64,000 nt of DNA from Ramazzottius varieornatus (Eukaryota; Tardigrada; Eutardigrada; Parachela; Ramazzottiidae), in assembly GCA_001949185.1 (NCBI GenBank), contig BDGG01000004.1:2412278-2476277 (forward strand), read 5' to 3'. Positions 23,080 through 35,335 of this stretch are shown piece by piece (within the stretch, counting starts at the first letter, position 1; every line of letters starts with the position of its first letter). A program made the position numbers and the translations under genes. The notes under the pieces are model-generated. The model had not been told where the DNA came from. It saw nothing but the letters and a program-made list of their open reading frames with translations, and ran no database searches.

Positions 23080-25470
23080 TCACTGGTCTCTTTTACTTTT
23101 CTCGCCAACCACATGAAAGTATTTCTCCATGCTATGATCCCTTCTATAAACGGAATTCACATAACATGTTCCACACTTCGAACAGGAAAGACGCTAACTG
23201 CAAGAAGGACTGATAAATGCTGCCCGAGACCCATAAAGACCATAATCCAAAGTGCACGCGAGATCGAATTCCAAGATATTGCATGAGTGATATTCCACAG
23301 TTCACACACAGCAGAAAAATATTGCCAGATCATCGACAGAATTTACGATTTCCGGTGTCAGTTGACTATTGCAGACAGAGATCGATGCTTAGCTCTGATA
23401 ATCTACTTAAAAATTCAATCGTTCAAAATTCGAGTAAATTCATCGAATTCCTATGAATGTTAAACTGAAAATATTAATTACTGGTTTCGGCGCGAGAACC
23501 ACAAAGCCATCCGTCAGGAACTCGAGATCACTTGACAAGTGATTCGCAAGAGATAAGCTGGTGGAGCGCACGAACCACGGTGTTTCATGGCGAACACTGC
23601 GTGCTCGTTCTCGCTCAAAGTTATAAGAATGCAGGAAGCGTAAATCTCTGTCATATGCGTCAGCTTCTGCCAATGTTATGCAATCGTACTAGACACGATG
23701 GATTCTCTCGTACAATCGGATAATGGGCCACGATACTTTTTTACAACAGCCGGGTTCGTCATTCCTGGTGTGCACAGCAGTCGATGACGGACAGACAAGA
23801 AGGCCAAGCGGGAGTTCCATCGAAATGACGGCGTCGGTGTACGGGAAGCCCATCAACCATCAGGAATTAGACAGCGAACTGAAACACACAAGTTATGCAA
23901 GTACCCATCTCTCAAACTTTTCCTCACGGGCCTCTCGTGGGATCACTCAAACCAGCACACACCATCCAACAAATTTTAGTCCCCGCCGAATTAATGATTA
24001 CTGACTATGCTAACTGCACTGCATGGAAGCTGCTGCGTCGTACTGTACTCTCTGGGTTCTCCAAACAACGGATGACGTAGAGTCGTAGACCCAGCTCCCG
24101 TACTTCACCCGCTCTTCGCAACACACACGACATCCAGCTCCGAAAATAAGCTCATTGTATAGAGGCAACTACAGCTAATTATAGCCTTCTTGCCGGAAAC
24201 AGACTGTATCAAAACGATGTTTAGACACGGTGCAATTTTTTGCCCAGTCTTTTCGATCTTTTGGAGAGAGTCTCGCAAGTGCCCTGGTTCGATTACAGAA
24301 AAAGTCCTAAAAATTTTGTAACGACGAACCGTTGATCTGTCTGACGACGCTCATATTCAAAAATTTCTTGAATCTACAGGTTTTCTCCACCTGAACCGGC
24401 AGTGAGTTTTTCTTGCAAAATTTGGCGATGAGAAAAGACCCGTAAAAAATTTTCCAGGAGGACAGGGCGATTATTACTGGCTCCTTTGAGCATTGGTTCT
24501 CATCAGACAGCCCAGATGAGCTGTCGATCGTTCGATCATCTTGCTCAACTGGTTTCGATCGAGCCCTTCCGGTTCGGTACATCTAGTTTAATCAAAATGT
24601 TAAGACTATAAGAGCGCGGAGCGGCGAGTAGGGACCTCGAGCTCGCATGCCTAGAAATCACGTTGAGAAGACAAGAAAGAGACAAGGCGGATGTGGGTGG
24701 CAGTACAAAGCCGGTGAGGCGTAATTACAGCCAAGGCTACAAGCTCGATATTGGCAGCCAACAGCGACAAGCACACAAGCGAAAACGCTTGACAGGCGAC
24801 TGAAATGGGCAATGAAAAAACTCTTCATCCAGGCAGTTGCCTAACTTCCTGTATAATGGGAGAAATCGATCAGGCTACTAAAAGTTGCAGACATCACTAT
24901 AACTGTCTTGGACATATGCTCCGATACTCCTCTCCCACCCAGGCTCCTCAGTTTCGCTGTCGAGTGTATAGCACCGAAGCCCGAGCTTGGTTTCAATATT
25001 AGGACTTGCGACAAATTTTCATCTTTCCCTGTGATATGTGTTTTTGGTATTTTAGGTAGCTAAATTTCGAAAAAGCGGTGCCTGTCTGAAACTTCCTTAT
25101 TCTGCGCGATCCGCCCGACGGTCGGTCTGTCCACGCGACTCAAATTTTCCGGTCGATTTTCTGGCCGTCAGTTTCGCGGTCTGTACGAGACACCCAAGGA
25201 CTCAAAAACGTCTGAAGTTTGGGGATGACTGAGGAGGCATTTATGGTAGTACCAAAATGGAACGAAGCGTGCTGTATTTTTTAGGAGGAAAAGGGGGAAA
25301 ATATTAAAAAAAATGGGGCAAACTTATGCCAGGCAATATTGATACCGAACTATCGGTAGTATATAAGAAGCACCGTACATGGAGTCTTGCAGGAAAAGCC
25401 AGCTAGGAAATAAAGGGCGGATATCTAGCAATCCAAAAGGAAATTTTAGCCTGACCTGAGAAAAGAGGAG
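23080..25470. other. 2.4-kb intergenic region PLCL / CHAF1A
   Basis: It holds the PLCL promoter and the CHAF1A 3' end. Open frames at 23440-23673 (minus), 23723-24004 (plus) and 24307-24582 (minus; 91 residues with ATG, MYRTGRARSKPVEQDDRTID) have no recognised domain and no clear splice partners. The 24307 frame is the best candidate for an undetected small gene. No tRNA, rRNA or clear transposon is visible. Confidence 0.35.
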
Positions 25471-27642
25471 TCATTCCGCAGTGACGGCAGTTCCGTTGCC
25501 GAACAGTTGCTTGAAGCCGGGAAGAAGCTCGGGCGACTCAACGCGCGCCTGCTTTGAGCGTTTCTCTTCTTGTGAAGGCGTGACGGTAGCGGAGGACAGT
25601 TTTCTCTTATTTCCGTCTCTTTCAGGAGCAGGAGGCGCGAAAGCTGACGGGTTGGGAAGACAGATTCCTTCCAGGACCTTGTAGTGCGTCCGAACATCTT
25701 CTCGAATATACCTAACAAGAAACAAATATCGATCATTACGTACAGCTTGTCGACGTGTTAATTCCACGATGAACTGTACCAGCATCGTTTCTGCGCTTTC
25801 TCCAGCAACGGGGGTTCGATATAGTCCGCAATCTTCTTGATGATGTTCATGACAGTGTTTTTCTTTATCAGTTTCTCACGAGGAGTATTGTTGATAACTT
25901 CAAGGACTGAGATGTCCACTGAAGAGAACTTAGCGGTTAATTCGGTGCTGCTTGTCACATCCAACAAGTCCAAGAACGCCGTGGCAATTTTCGCCACTGC
26001 TGCGGTGCTCCCATGGGTAAGTTGGATCAAGAGTGGCATCACTGTAACAAAAGCACGTTACATGTTGGATTAGAGTGGCATCATTGTAGCAGAACCACGT
26101 TATTGAACACTGCTTTCAAAGGTACTCACTTCCTGGTAGGCTGGTAGACTACGGACTAGAAAGAGCACTTACGGCTTTCGGGTATCTTGTTGTTGCCGAA
26201 GCACTTCTCGGATATGGAATCGTTCTCATCATTCTTCTTGTCTTTCTTCTTGCTGAAATCTGCAAGTGGAATGATGGCCAATCTTTTCAAAATGTTCGGA
26301 CACTGTTCTTCGTGGTTGCGCCAGAACGGTCCAACGATGCGCTTCCTCAGCCGTACAACTTTCCGCTGCTTCAGCCAGCTTTCCACGCTGGGTCTGATAG
26401 GCTTCAGCTCTTCATCCTCCTGCAAAGCAAAAAGCGAACTCGGCTTCAAAAAAGCAATTATTCGTAAACCACCCGTAAATATAGGCAGTCTGTCTGAGAG
26501 GACCTACCTCGATCATGTCCACCCCACGGCTTTGGTTCAGCTCGTTCTCGTCATCTTCTATAAAATCGTCCACCCCCTCTTCGTCTGCGTCCTCCTAGAT
26601 GGAATATTCACAGATGAGAATGTTCGAAGTGCTCAGATATTTGAAATGTCGGGACATACCTCGCTTTCTTCTTCTTCGTTGTCAGCTTCGTCCACATTTT
26701 CAGCCGCTTGTTCCTCAGCCCACTCGTCGTCACTATCCACTTCGTAATCCAAAAGGTCCTACCCAAGATAAACAAACTAAATTGAGGTAGAAAGCTCCAA
26801 GAACCCCACTTCGTGAGACTCATAAGACGCAATGCTTTCAGCAATAGCCTCGTCACGGCACCACACAGAAGGCTGATTTGAACATCACGTACGGAATCGG
26901 GTTTGAAGGGATTGCGGGGGCGGATGGTTTTGCTCTTCTTCCGCATGGTTCCATAGTAGGGTGGACGATTATTCTCGGAGAATTGAATAAGCTTCACTTT
27001 CATAGGTTTCTGGGCTTTCTCCGGTGTCGCTTCAACTAGCTCAACCGTATTATTTCCGTCATCTTTGCGCACCGTGGCAGCAGACTTTTTCCCCTGCCGT
27101 TTCTTGAGTTCTGATAGGTACAACGACTCTTTATCAAAGCCAATATCATCCTGCAAAGTTAGGCAGCATTAAAATAGTTCCTGACGGAATAAACGTTTGC
27201 AACATATACCTGATCTCGGTTCAGTAGTTTCTGTAGGCGCGACGGCGAAGGAGGGCATACACGGAGTGTGGGAGCGAGGTAAACACCTGACTGAATTTCG
27301 TATGACGAGAATATTTCTGAGACAACGTTTGATCCTTCCTACAGAATAGTCACGTTCGTGTAAGCAATGCCTTACGTTCTACAAAAGAGGCTGTATGGAT
27401 GCTCACCAAGATACGAGTTTGAGGAGGCGCAATCTTCCGCACGAACTGGGACATCAGCATTTGTCCCTTTGGAATCTCTCCCTTCTTCTGCAAGGTTAGA
27501 ACGTGTTTTGAGCCAAGTCGAGACCACACACAAAATTGTCTTCCGATATGCTACTTACCTTCTTGTCTGCAGCTCCTTTCTTAGTGGGAGTTGGAGGCCT
27601 CTTCTCTGCTGTGCCCTTCTTGGTAGGAGTCGGAGGCGCCAT
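25471..27642 (-). CDS. CHAF1A: Chromatin assembly factor 1 large subunit (p150)
   Basis: Large subunit of CAF-1, which deposits newly made histone H3-H4 behind replication forks via PCNA. Exons: 27642-27559, 27487-27407, 27338-27210, 27150-26893, 26758-26660, 26594-26508, 26419-26173, 26041-25780, 25711-25471; 1488 nt, 495 residues, frame closed. The signature is KLIQFSENNRPPYYGTMRKK followed by PFKPDS and the acidic DLLDYEVDSDDEWAEEQ, as in human CHAF1A. An acidic stretch (EEEESEEDADEEGVDDFIED) precedes RKRIVGPFWRN and the C-terminal winged-helix-like part ending CWYIREDVRTHYKVLEG. The N-terminus holds a tandem repeat PPTPTKKGTAEKR / PPTPTKKGAADKK and a PIP-box-like QMLMSQFVRK, consistent with PCNA binding. 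It is much shorter than the vertebrate protein, missing the long charged KER-containing N-terminal region. A 40-bp duplication covers one splice acceptor (see findings). Confidence 0.9.
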
Positions 27643-28781
27643 TTCCTAGGGTAGACCGGACGATTGCAAGGCTACTCCGTAGACTCCAAAGCTCGTCTGT
27701 CCAGCTGGTGGATGGCGAAAAGAGGATGGATCGGGCCAGCTACCCTGCCAACGCTACTCCCCGTATCTGCTGTGGAATGGGCTACCAGGTAGATTGAAGC
27801 AAGATGCTGAAATAATTTTTGAAATGATCTCAGAGCTAGCAGAGTTGGGTGATCTTCTGCCTCTACGTTACGATAAATTTTAGACTGGTTCGAAAAAGAA
27901 TCAAAGATTCCGCCCGATCGCGTTCACCAGGTGAACCAAAAACCAGCGCAATGACGTACAGCTTTAGCACGCATTCCCCGACTGATTGTGTTGAGCGTGG
28001 TAAATCCAAGTACGGTTCAATGTTTTAATAGCGCGATTTGATCATTTGATCAAAGCCCAGAGGTCAGCTGTCTGAATACACCAGTGTGGTCGGTGCCTAT
28101 AGCGTTTACAGGTCCCGGAAGCGAACTCTGACGCCGAAAAGCCATCTTCAAACTTACCTAAAATTATGCTATAGTAATCACCTCGTAAAAGCGAACTAAA
28201 GTGGACTGAAGCTCCGGAAACTTCAGCATCGCAGAACTTTGTCGGCGTAAAGGTTCTCACCTGAAGAATACACGAGCAAAGCAAACGAAAGCTTCCCTTC
28301 GACAGAATGACCACATTTGGAGACCTCTATATTCGATGCAAAATAATCGTGATTAGCCAGATTCAACAGTAGAAAAAGCTGGTAATGTGACTAAGAGAGA
28401 AGCAACGCTAAACAGTTATAAACGGCACAGTTCTACAGAAACATAGTAACGCTGACTTGTCCAGTAAGCGCGTGTACTTCCTCCACAATCCCACAAAGCA
28501 TGAGAAAATTGATACTTTAAAGTGCCAATGAAGTGGGACAAGATTGGTCCGGGTCCGCGTAAAGAATCCTCCCGGTACGCGCCGTTTTGGCTCTTATGTA
28601 TCATGTCATAGCGATCAGCTGATCGATACACACGTTGACCAGATATTTCACCCACCATCCGCGCGGTTTTTTTACACGCACCCGGATCCAAACCTGTCCC
28701 GCATCATTGGCACTTTAAAGTAACAACCAAGCGTAACTTGAAGTCCACAGTATTCATCGCAATTATCAACAAAAAGAACAA
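27643..28781. other. Intergenic region CHAF1A / CLK containing a MITE
   Basis: 1.1 kb with the CHAF1A promoter and the CLK 3' end. Apart from the inverted-repeat element at 28513-28722 I find no coding exon with domain similarity; the open frames on the minus strand at 28042-28314 and 28416-28691 overlap or flank that element and look fortuitous. Confidence 0.45.
28513..28722. repeat. MITE-like element C with about 46-bp terminal inverted repeats and TA ends
   Basis: The left end (TACTTTAAAGTGCCAATGAA...) and the reverse complement of the right end agree over about 46 bp with a few mismatches, including a perfect 18-bp terminus. The 210-bp unit begins and ends with TA, consistent with a TA target-site duplication (Tc1/mariner-type insertion). 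No transposase is encoded. A decayed relative of the left end (GTGCCAATGGAGTGGCAGG) appears near 35057. Confidence 0.7.
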
Positions 28782-30792
28782 TCATCGACTTGCGCTGTGA
28801 TTCACAGTAACCCTGCTCTTCCGTGCTGGACGTGCTTCACGACTTTGGCTTTTCGCAACGACGATGCGATGCAGCTGTTCTTCCGGTTTCAGTCGATCAA
28901 AGTACGGGTGATCCAACGCTTCGGCCAAACTGATGCGCTTGTCCGGATCATACTCGAGCATCTTCCCGATCAGATCGAACAAGTCAGCAGCATCACTCTT
29001 GTCTCCATCTTCCCGCATGTATTTCTGTCATCAAACGAAACACAGTCGTACTCCTAGTTAACCAGAAGTTCAGAGTAGATAAAGACAGACTTACCGCCAG
29101 GGGTTTGCAGTGCGATTGAACATACTGCGCTGCCGAACTCCGACGGTCCCAGTCCAGCTTTCCGTGACGAAAGTAGGGCGTCTTGGACTTCCGAGCCATG
29201 CGGGAGGGGATGGGACCAAGTATCCTGCAATCACAGAATGCGTAATAAAAAGACGTCAGCAGCGAAAGTTCGCCGTACATCGTTACAGTATTTACTGAGA
29301 CTGCAAACAGGTAAAAGAGGGCTTACCGTTCCATCATTGCCAAATGTTCCTTATTATCGTGTGTTTGAAACAGAGTCACTCCAGAGTAAAGCTCGAAGAT
29401 AATGCAGCCAACACTCCATACATCACATGGCTGAGACCAACCTAACTCTGTAATGGAAACAAGCGAACGATGAAGATGTCATATCGGAATTTTCAAGCTG
29501 CAAAATCGGTGTAGAAAACCCATCACCAACAGGAACATCGAAGGGCGAGTACATACCTAGAATAACTTCGGGCGCACGATAGTGGCGCGTGGTAACGGTT
29601 GTGCTATGATGTTCATGGTCGAAGGTGGCACTCCCGAAATCGATGAGACGAATATGGGCCTCCTTCATGACCTTCACCTGCGACACTGACTTGGACTTTG
29701 AAGACTTTGAGGATGTCGAGGTAGGAGCCGGCTTGAGATGATGGTCGTTGTTGACAAAGAGCATATTTTCTGGCTTGAGGTCTGTATGTGTCAGGTGGTT
29801 ATCGTGCAGATACTTGACAGAGTACACCAGCTGATAAGCAATGTGTCGGACATGATCCATGGGGTATGGATAGTAGCCATTCTCCTTCAGAAAGTCATAG
29901 ACACTCTTACCCAGCATGTCAAAGAGGATACATACATGCCCGTGGTAGTCGAAATGGTCGATCATTCGCACGCAGAGGAACGAACCGCTGGGATCTTTGC
30001 TGTTGAGCTGGTCCAACACGTTGATTTCCAGCTGAGCAGCATGACGGTACTTTTCCACGTTCCGGATAATCTTCAAAGCTAGAGGAGGACTTCGAGGCTT
30101 CTTCAGATCTTGTACGCTGACCACTCTTCCGAATGTACCTTCTCCCAATGTCTTTATTATTTGAAACCTATGAATATTATAATTATATCGAACAGTTTAA
30201 TCTTCTATACTCTTCAACCAGTTTAACTTGTACTATTCTCTAACCTGCGCTTCATGATATCTTTAGGAGCGTATATCAAATGGCCATCCTTGTCAGCCTG
30301 AATTCGGTCCGGACTGAGATAACGTAAGCGTTCCGAGGGAGAAAAGGACCTAGATTTCTTTCGAGAGTCATCTCTGGCCCGTCGGTTACTGCTGCGGCTG
30401 CGCAGCTCCCTTTCTTGACTGCCCGATCGTCGATACCTCGTACTACTCTTCTTTTTAGGCTCTTGTGCAGTGGACTGACACGGGCTCAGACGAGGCTTCT
30501 TGCCCGATCGATGGACCGACGGACTTCTGGAACGACTGGACGCTTCATGCTTGCGTTTCTTGGCAGCGTGTCTCCTCGGTGGTGGCATGGCTTTGTCAGA
30601 TGTCGAGGTGACAACGGGTTGCGAGTCTGCGATGGCGGATGGCGAAACAGCTGGGAACAACGAAGTTATACCTGAAAAAGCAGAGGTGAGATTGCTCCAC
30701 AGAACATCAAATATCATCCTTGGATGATATGCAGATGACGGCTCATCATGGTCATGCAAGTCAGCTTCCGTTGGTATGTTGCCGGATGTCAT
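28782..30792 (-). CDS. CLK2: LAMMER dual-specificity kinase (CLK/Doa family)
   Basis: CDC2-like kinase that phosphorylates SR splicing factors in the nucleus. Exons: 30792-30245, 30167-29557, 29447-29327, 29224-29095, 29024-28782; 1653 nt, 550 residues, phases consistent. A 180-residue N-terminus is rich in Arg/Ser ([35 protein letters not shown]), as in CLKs. Kinase: glycine loop [33 protein letters not shown] catalytic loop, [12 protein letters not shown], then [13 protein letters not shown] joined to [20 protein letters not shown]. The family-defining block reads [17 protein letters not shown]; this corresponds to the EHLAMMER sequence that names LAMMER kinases. An insert of Lys/Ser/Thr residues ([20 protein letters not shown]) precedes the DFG region. 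I infer a single fly-Doa/vertebrate-CLK ortholog; which CLK paralogue it matches cannot be told. Confidence 0.95.
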
Positions 30793-31802
30793 ATATCAGG
30801 AAGGGATGACAGTCGAGAAGCTCGCGACGATATGCAACACGGGAAAGACAAGGGGATGCTCCGCTGATGAACTAGGAACGACAACTCAAAGAACATGGAT
30901 GATGACCGCCATTTGAATCATGCGTTGAAACTTGCAAATCCTGCTGTAATGTTTATGCCCTAGGGCCAGCCGTAAATCCCTTGCATATGCGGGGTGGGAA
31001 AGTCTAAAATACGGTTTTTCAAACATATACTGGGGGGCTGGCTCTAGGGAGTTTTTCATTTTCCCTTGGTATCGGGGGAGCACCCGTAAAATGGACTTTT
31101 AGTCGCAATATCGCAGTCGTAAGTTCGTCATAGCAGCTTCAGCTTGACTCCCTGTTTTCCATATGGTGAATTGATGATGTCCTTGGTCTGAATTCTTCGC
31201 TCTTACATTGGTCTTCCGTATACTCTTGTGCTATTCTTGATACCATAGGTCGTGGATGACTGGTCGAGTTCTGTATTACAGGGGCGCGAAGCATGGATGT
31301 CGTCTGACCAGGAAGGACAAGCCACCTCAGATCCAAGAATCAGCTATATGGCCTAATATTACGTGGTATGTTCTGTTTCTGGAGTAACCCCGCGCTGTTT
31401 GCGATAACCTGCCTCGCGAATCGACGTTTTCCCCGTGCCTTTTCGGTTCAGCAGTTGCACTGAGCAGGTACCGTTTGTAAAGGACACTTACCTTGGGCGA
31501 TACATGGCTTTGATCTTGGTGACGTCTGCACAGTTTTTTTGCCGTTATTGTACCATACAGACCGATCGATGAGAGCAGCAATTGAACGTACTCCCCGCAT
31601 GTAAAGATCTGTAACTTTCCCAACATATGGGGAGAAATCGTTGCTGTGTACGGAAGATGGATTCCGCATGCACACCTTCGTGTGAAGTTGAATGCGTCAT
31701 TGACAAGTAGTCTTCCTGATACTCACGGTCGTTTTATATATATTCTAACTTTTGAGTGGAGTACATCGCGTCTTCCAGAGCAACCACCCCCAAAGACTGG
31801 AA
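30793..31802. promoter_or_regulatory. Divergent intergenic region CLK / TMEM184
   Basis: 1.0 kb between divergent ATGs. Near 30958-31052 a 12-13-bp inverted match (CCTAGGGCCAGCC versus GGCTGGCTCTAGG) flanks about 80 bp; it is too short and imperfect to call an element. Minus-strand open frames at 31139-31675 lack domains. No RNA gene is recognised. Confidence 0.35.
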
Positions 31803-33919
<2,117 letters not shown>

Positions 33920-34350
33920 TTACATGTGACAACCCCGCGAGGTATGTTTTCCACGTAGTCTTCTTCAGTGAGAAGGAAACGTCTTTAGGGAACACGCATA
34001 ATTTTTATTTTTAAACTGGAGTACGTCCGTGATAACAATTATGTCTCACTTCATGCTGAGTTCAACGCATGTTACGGTTTGTCTCTCAAATCAAATGTGC
34101 ACCTGACATTCATTTTTATACCGGTCGCGTATTTCGAAAAATAAAGTTGAATACGATGACTATTTCATGTTCCGAGGATACTGTGTAGTCGCATTAAGCG
34201 TAGCTCAGGGAAAGACCTTCCGCGCTCTGAAAGGTTGCTTGTGGGTAGTTAACGCGAACTTACAAACACTCGCAAGTCAATACGAGGCTGTTATGGCTTT
34301 TCGACGATGGTGTATTGCCGTTTTGTCATCCGCTGGGATGGGGAACCATG
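33920..34350. other. Convergent gap TMEM184 / C2H2 gene
   Basis: 3' UTR region of TMEM184 with AATAAA at 34140-34145. A plus-strand open frame (34167-34475) overlaps the last exon of the opposing C2H2 gene and is regarded as its shadow. Confidence 0.5.
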
Positions 34351-35335
34351 TTAGAGAAGACTTTCCATTTCGTTGTTTAACTGCTGAAAGTCTGAGCTGT
34401 TGTCCCAAGAGCAGTAAATTTCTTCCTCGTCAGAGTCGTGATCGTGCTCCAAGCTGTGCCGCTGGAGTTGCATAAAGCTGCAATATAATCCCAGTGAGTA
34501 ATTTGAGATGTTTGACGGCGCTCAATGGGATCGTCATTAATATGTGCTTACTCGGAAAAGATGTCTTCGCAAGTGGTACAGTAATAGTGGCGTTTCTTCA
34601 GTCGATGATAATTCAACAACCGCCTCGTATCGAAGGTTCCTAACCGAGAAAAATCTCAGCATAAAATTTGCTTACAATTTTGTAACAATCCAAAATTTTT
34701 TAATCCTTACTTTCACAAACAGCGCAAAATATGGCGTCTTCTTCTGGAAAGAACAGTCTTGAATTAGGTCAGAATTTTTCCCGGTTGTTAACGTCAAAGC
34801 CCGCAGAAGATACCGATTTCTGACCTTCATCATAGCTTCCGCATGACGAAACGTCTCCTCCGCTATCGAAAGACTCGTCGGGCAGAAAATTTTCTTTCAG
34901 CTTCCTGTAGCCGGGTTTTCTACGGCGAACTGCAATGGCAAAAAGGTCGAGCTTCAGTGCACATCCATGATAAATTTTTCTTCATTTCTGGATCAACCTG
35001 GAACCTTGACCATAACATTGAAAAGAGTAACATGTAAAAGACATAAAATACGAAGCGTGCCAATGGAGTGGCAGGTCGATCCATCACTGGGGATCTTCCG
35101 CGTAGAGCCCGCTGAAAATTCTTCCGCCTGACTAAGTGATTTTGCAATTAGCTAGAGTGTTCTGAAGGCCACAGGAAAACATCAGGAAAGCACACTTACA
35201 GGCAAATATTCTCCGTTTCAGAAATTTTTGGAGGAAGCGGCTGAAAACATTCAGGAAGCTAGTTGGAGCGTCGCTGGGTTCTTGATCCGCAATGTCTGCG
35301 TTTCCGCATGGTGATTCCGTACGGAAGCTTTTCAT
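34351..35335 (-). CDS. Small uncharacterised protein with two C2H2 zinc fingers
   Basis: I do not recognise the family. Exons: 35335-35200, 34929-34825, 34743-34711, 34639-34552, 34477-34351; 489 nt, 162 residues, with every splice phase agreeing. The start MKSFRTESPCGNADIADQEP is followed by a basic amphipathic stretch (FLNVFSRFLQKFLKRRIF, RRRKPGYRKLKENF), an acidic linker, then two adjacent fingers: FCAVCERTFDTRRLLNYHRL with the second His in KKRH, and YYCTTCEDIFSDFMQLQRHS with the final His in EHDH. The tail is acidic (DSDEEEIYCSWDNSSD). The two fingers are split by three introns, one exon being only 33 nt. Close finger spacing (second His of finger 1 two residues before the Cys pair of finger 2) suggests a nucleic-acid- or protein-binding unit. 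An upstream coding exon beyond 35335 is possible because CATTAG directly precedes the ATG. Confidence 0.72.

Noticed and set aside
24307-24582. Minus-strand ORF of 91 codons
   Set aside because: Has an ATG but no recognisable domain; evidence is too weak to call a gene.
26187-26747. Plus-strand open frame of 186 codons rich in Ser/Phe
   Set aside because: It is opposite CHAF1A acidic and basic exons and contains no start context or domain; composition is the complement of GAA/GAC codons.
29738-30082. Long plus-strand open frame (114 codons) within the CLK kinase region
   Set aside because: It is the antisense shadow of the kinase exon 30167-29557, which has an unambiguous kinase reading on the minus strand.
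30958-31052. Possible small inverted-repeat element upstream of TMEM184
   Set aside because: Arms match over only 12-13 bp with mismatches, and there is no target-site duplication; such matches are expected by chance.
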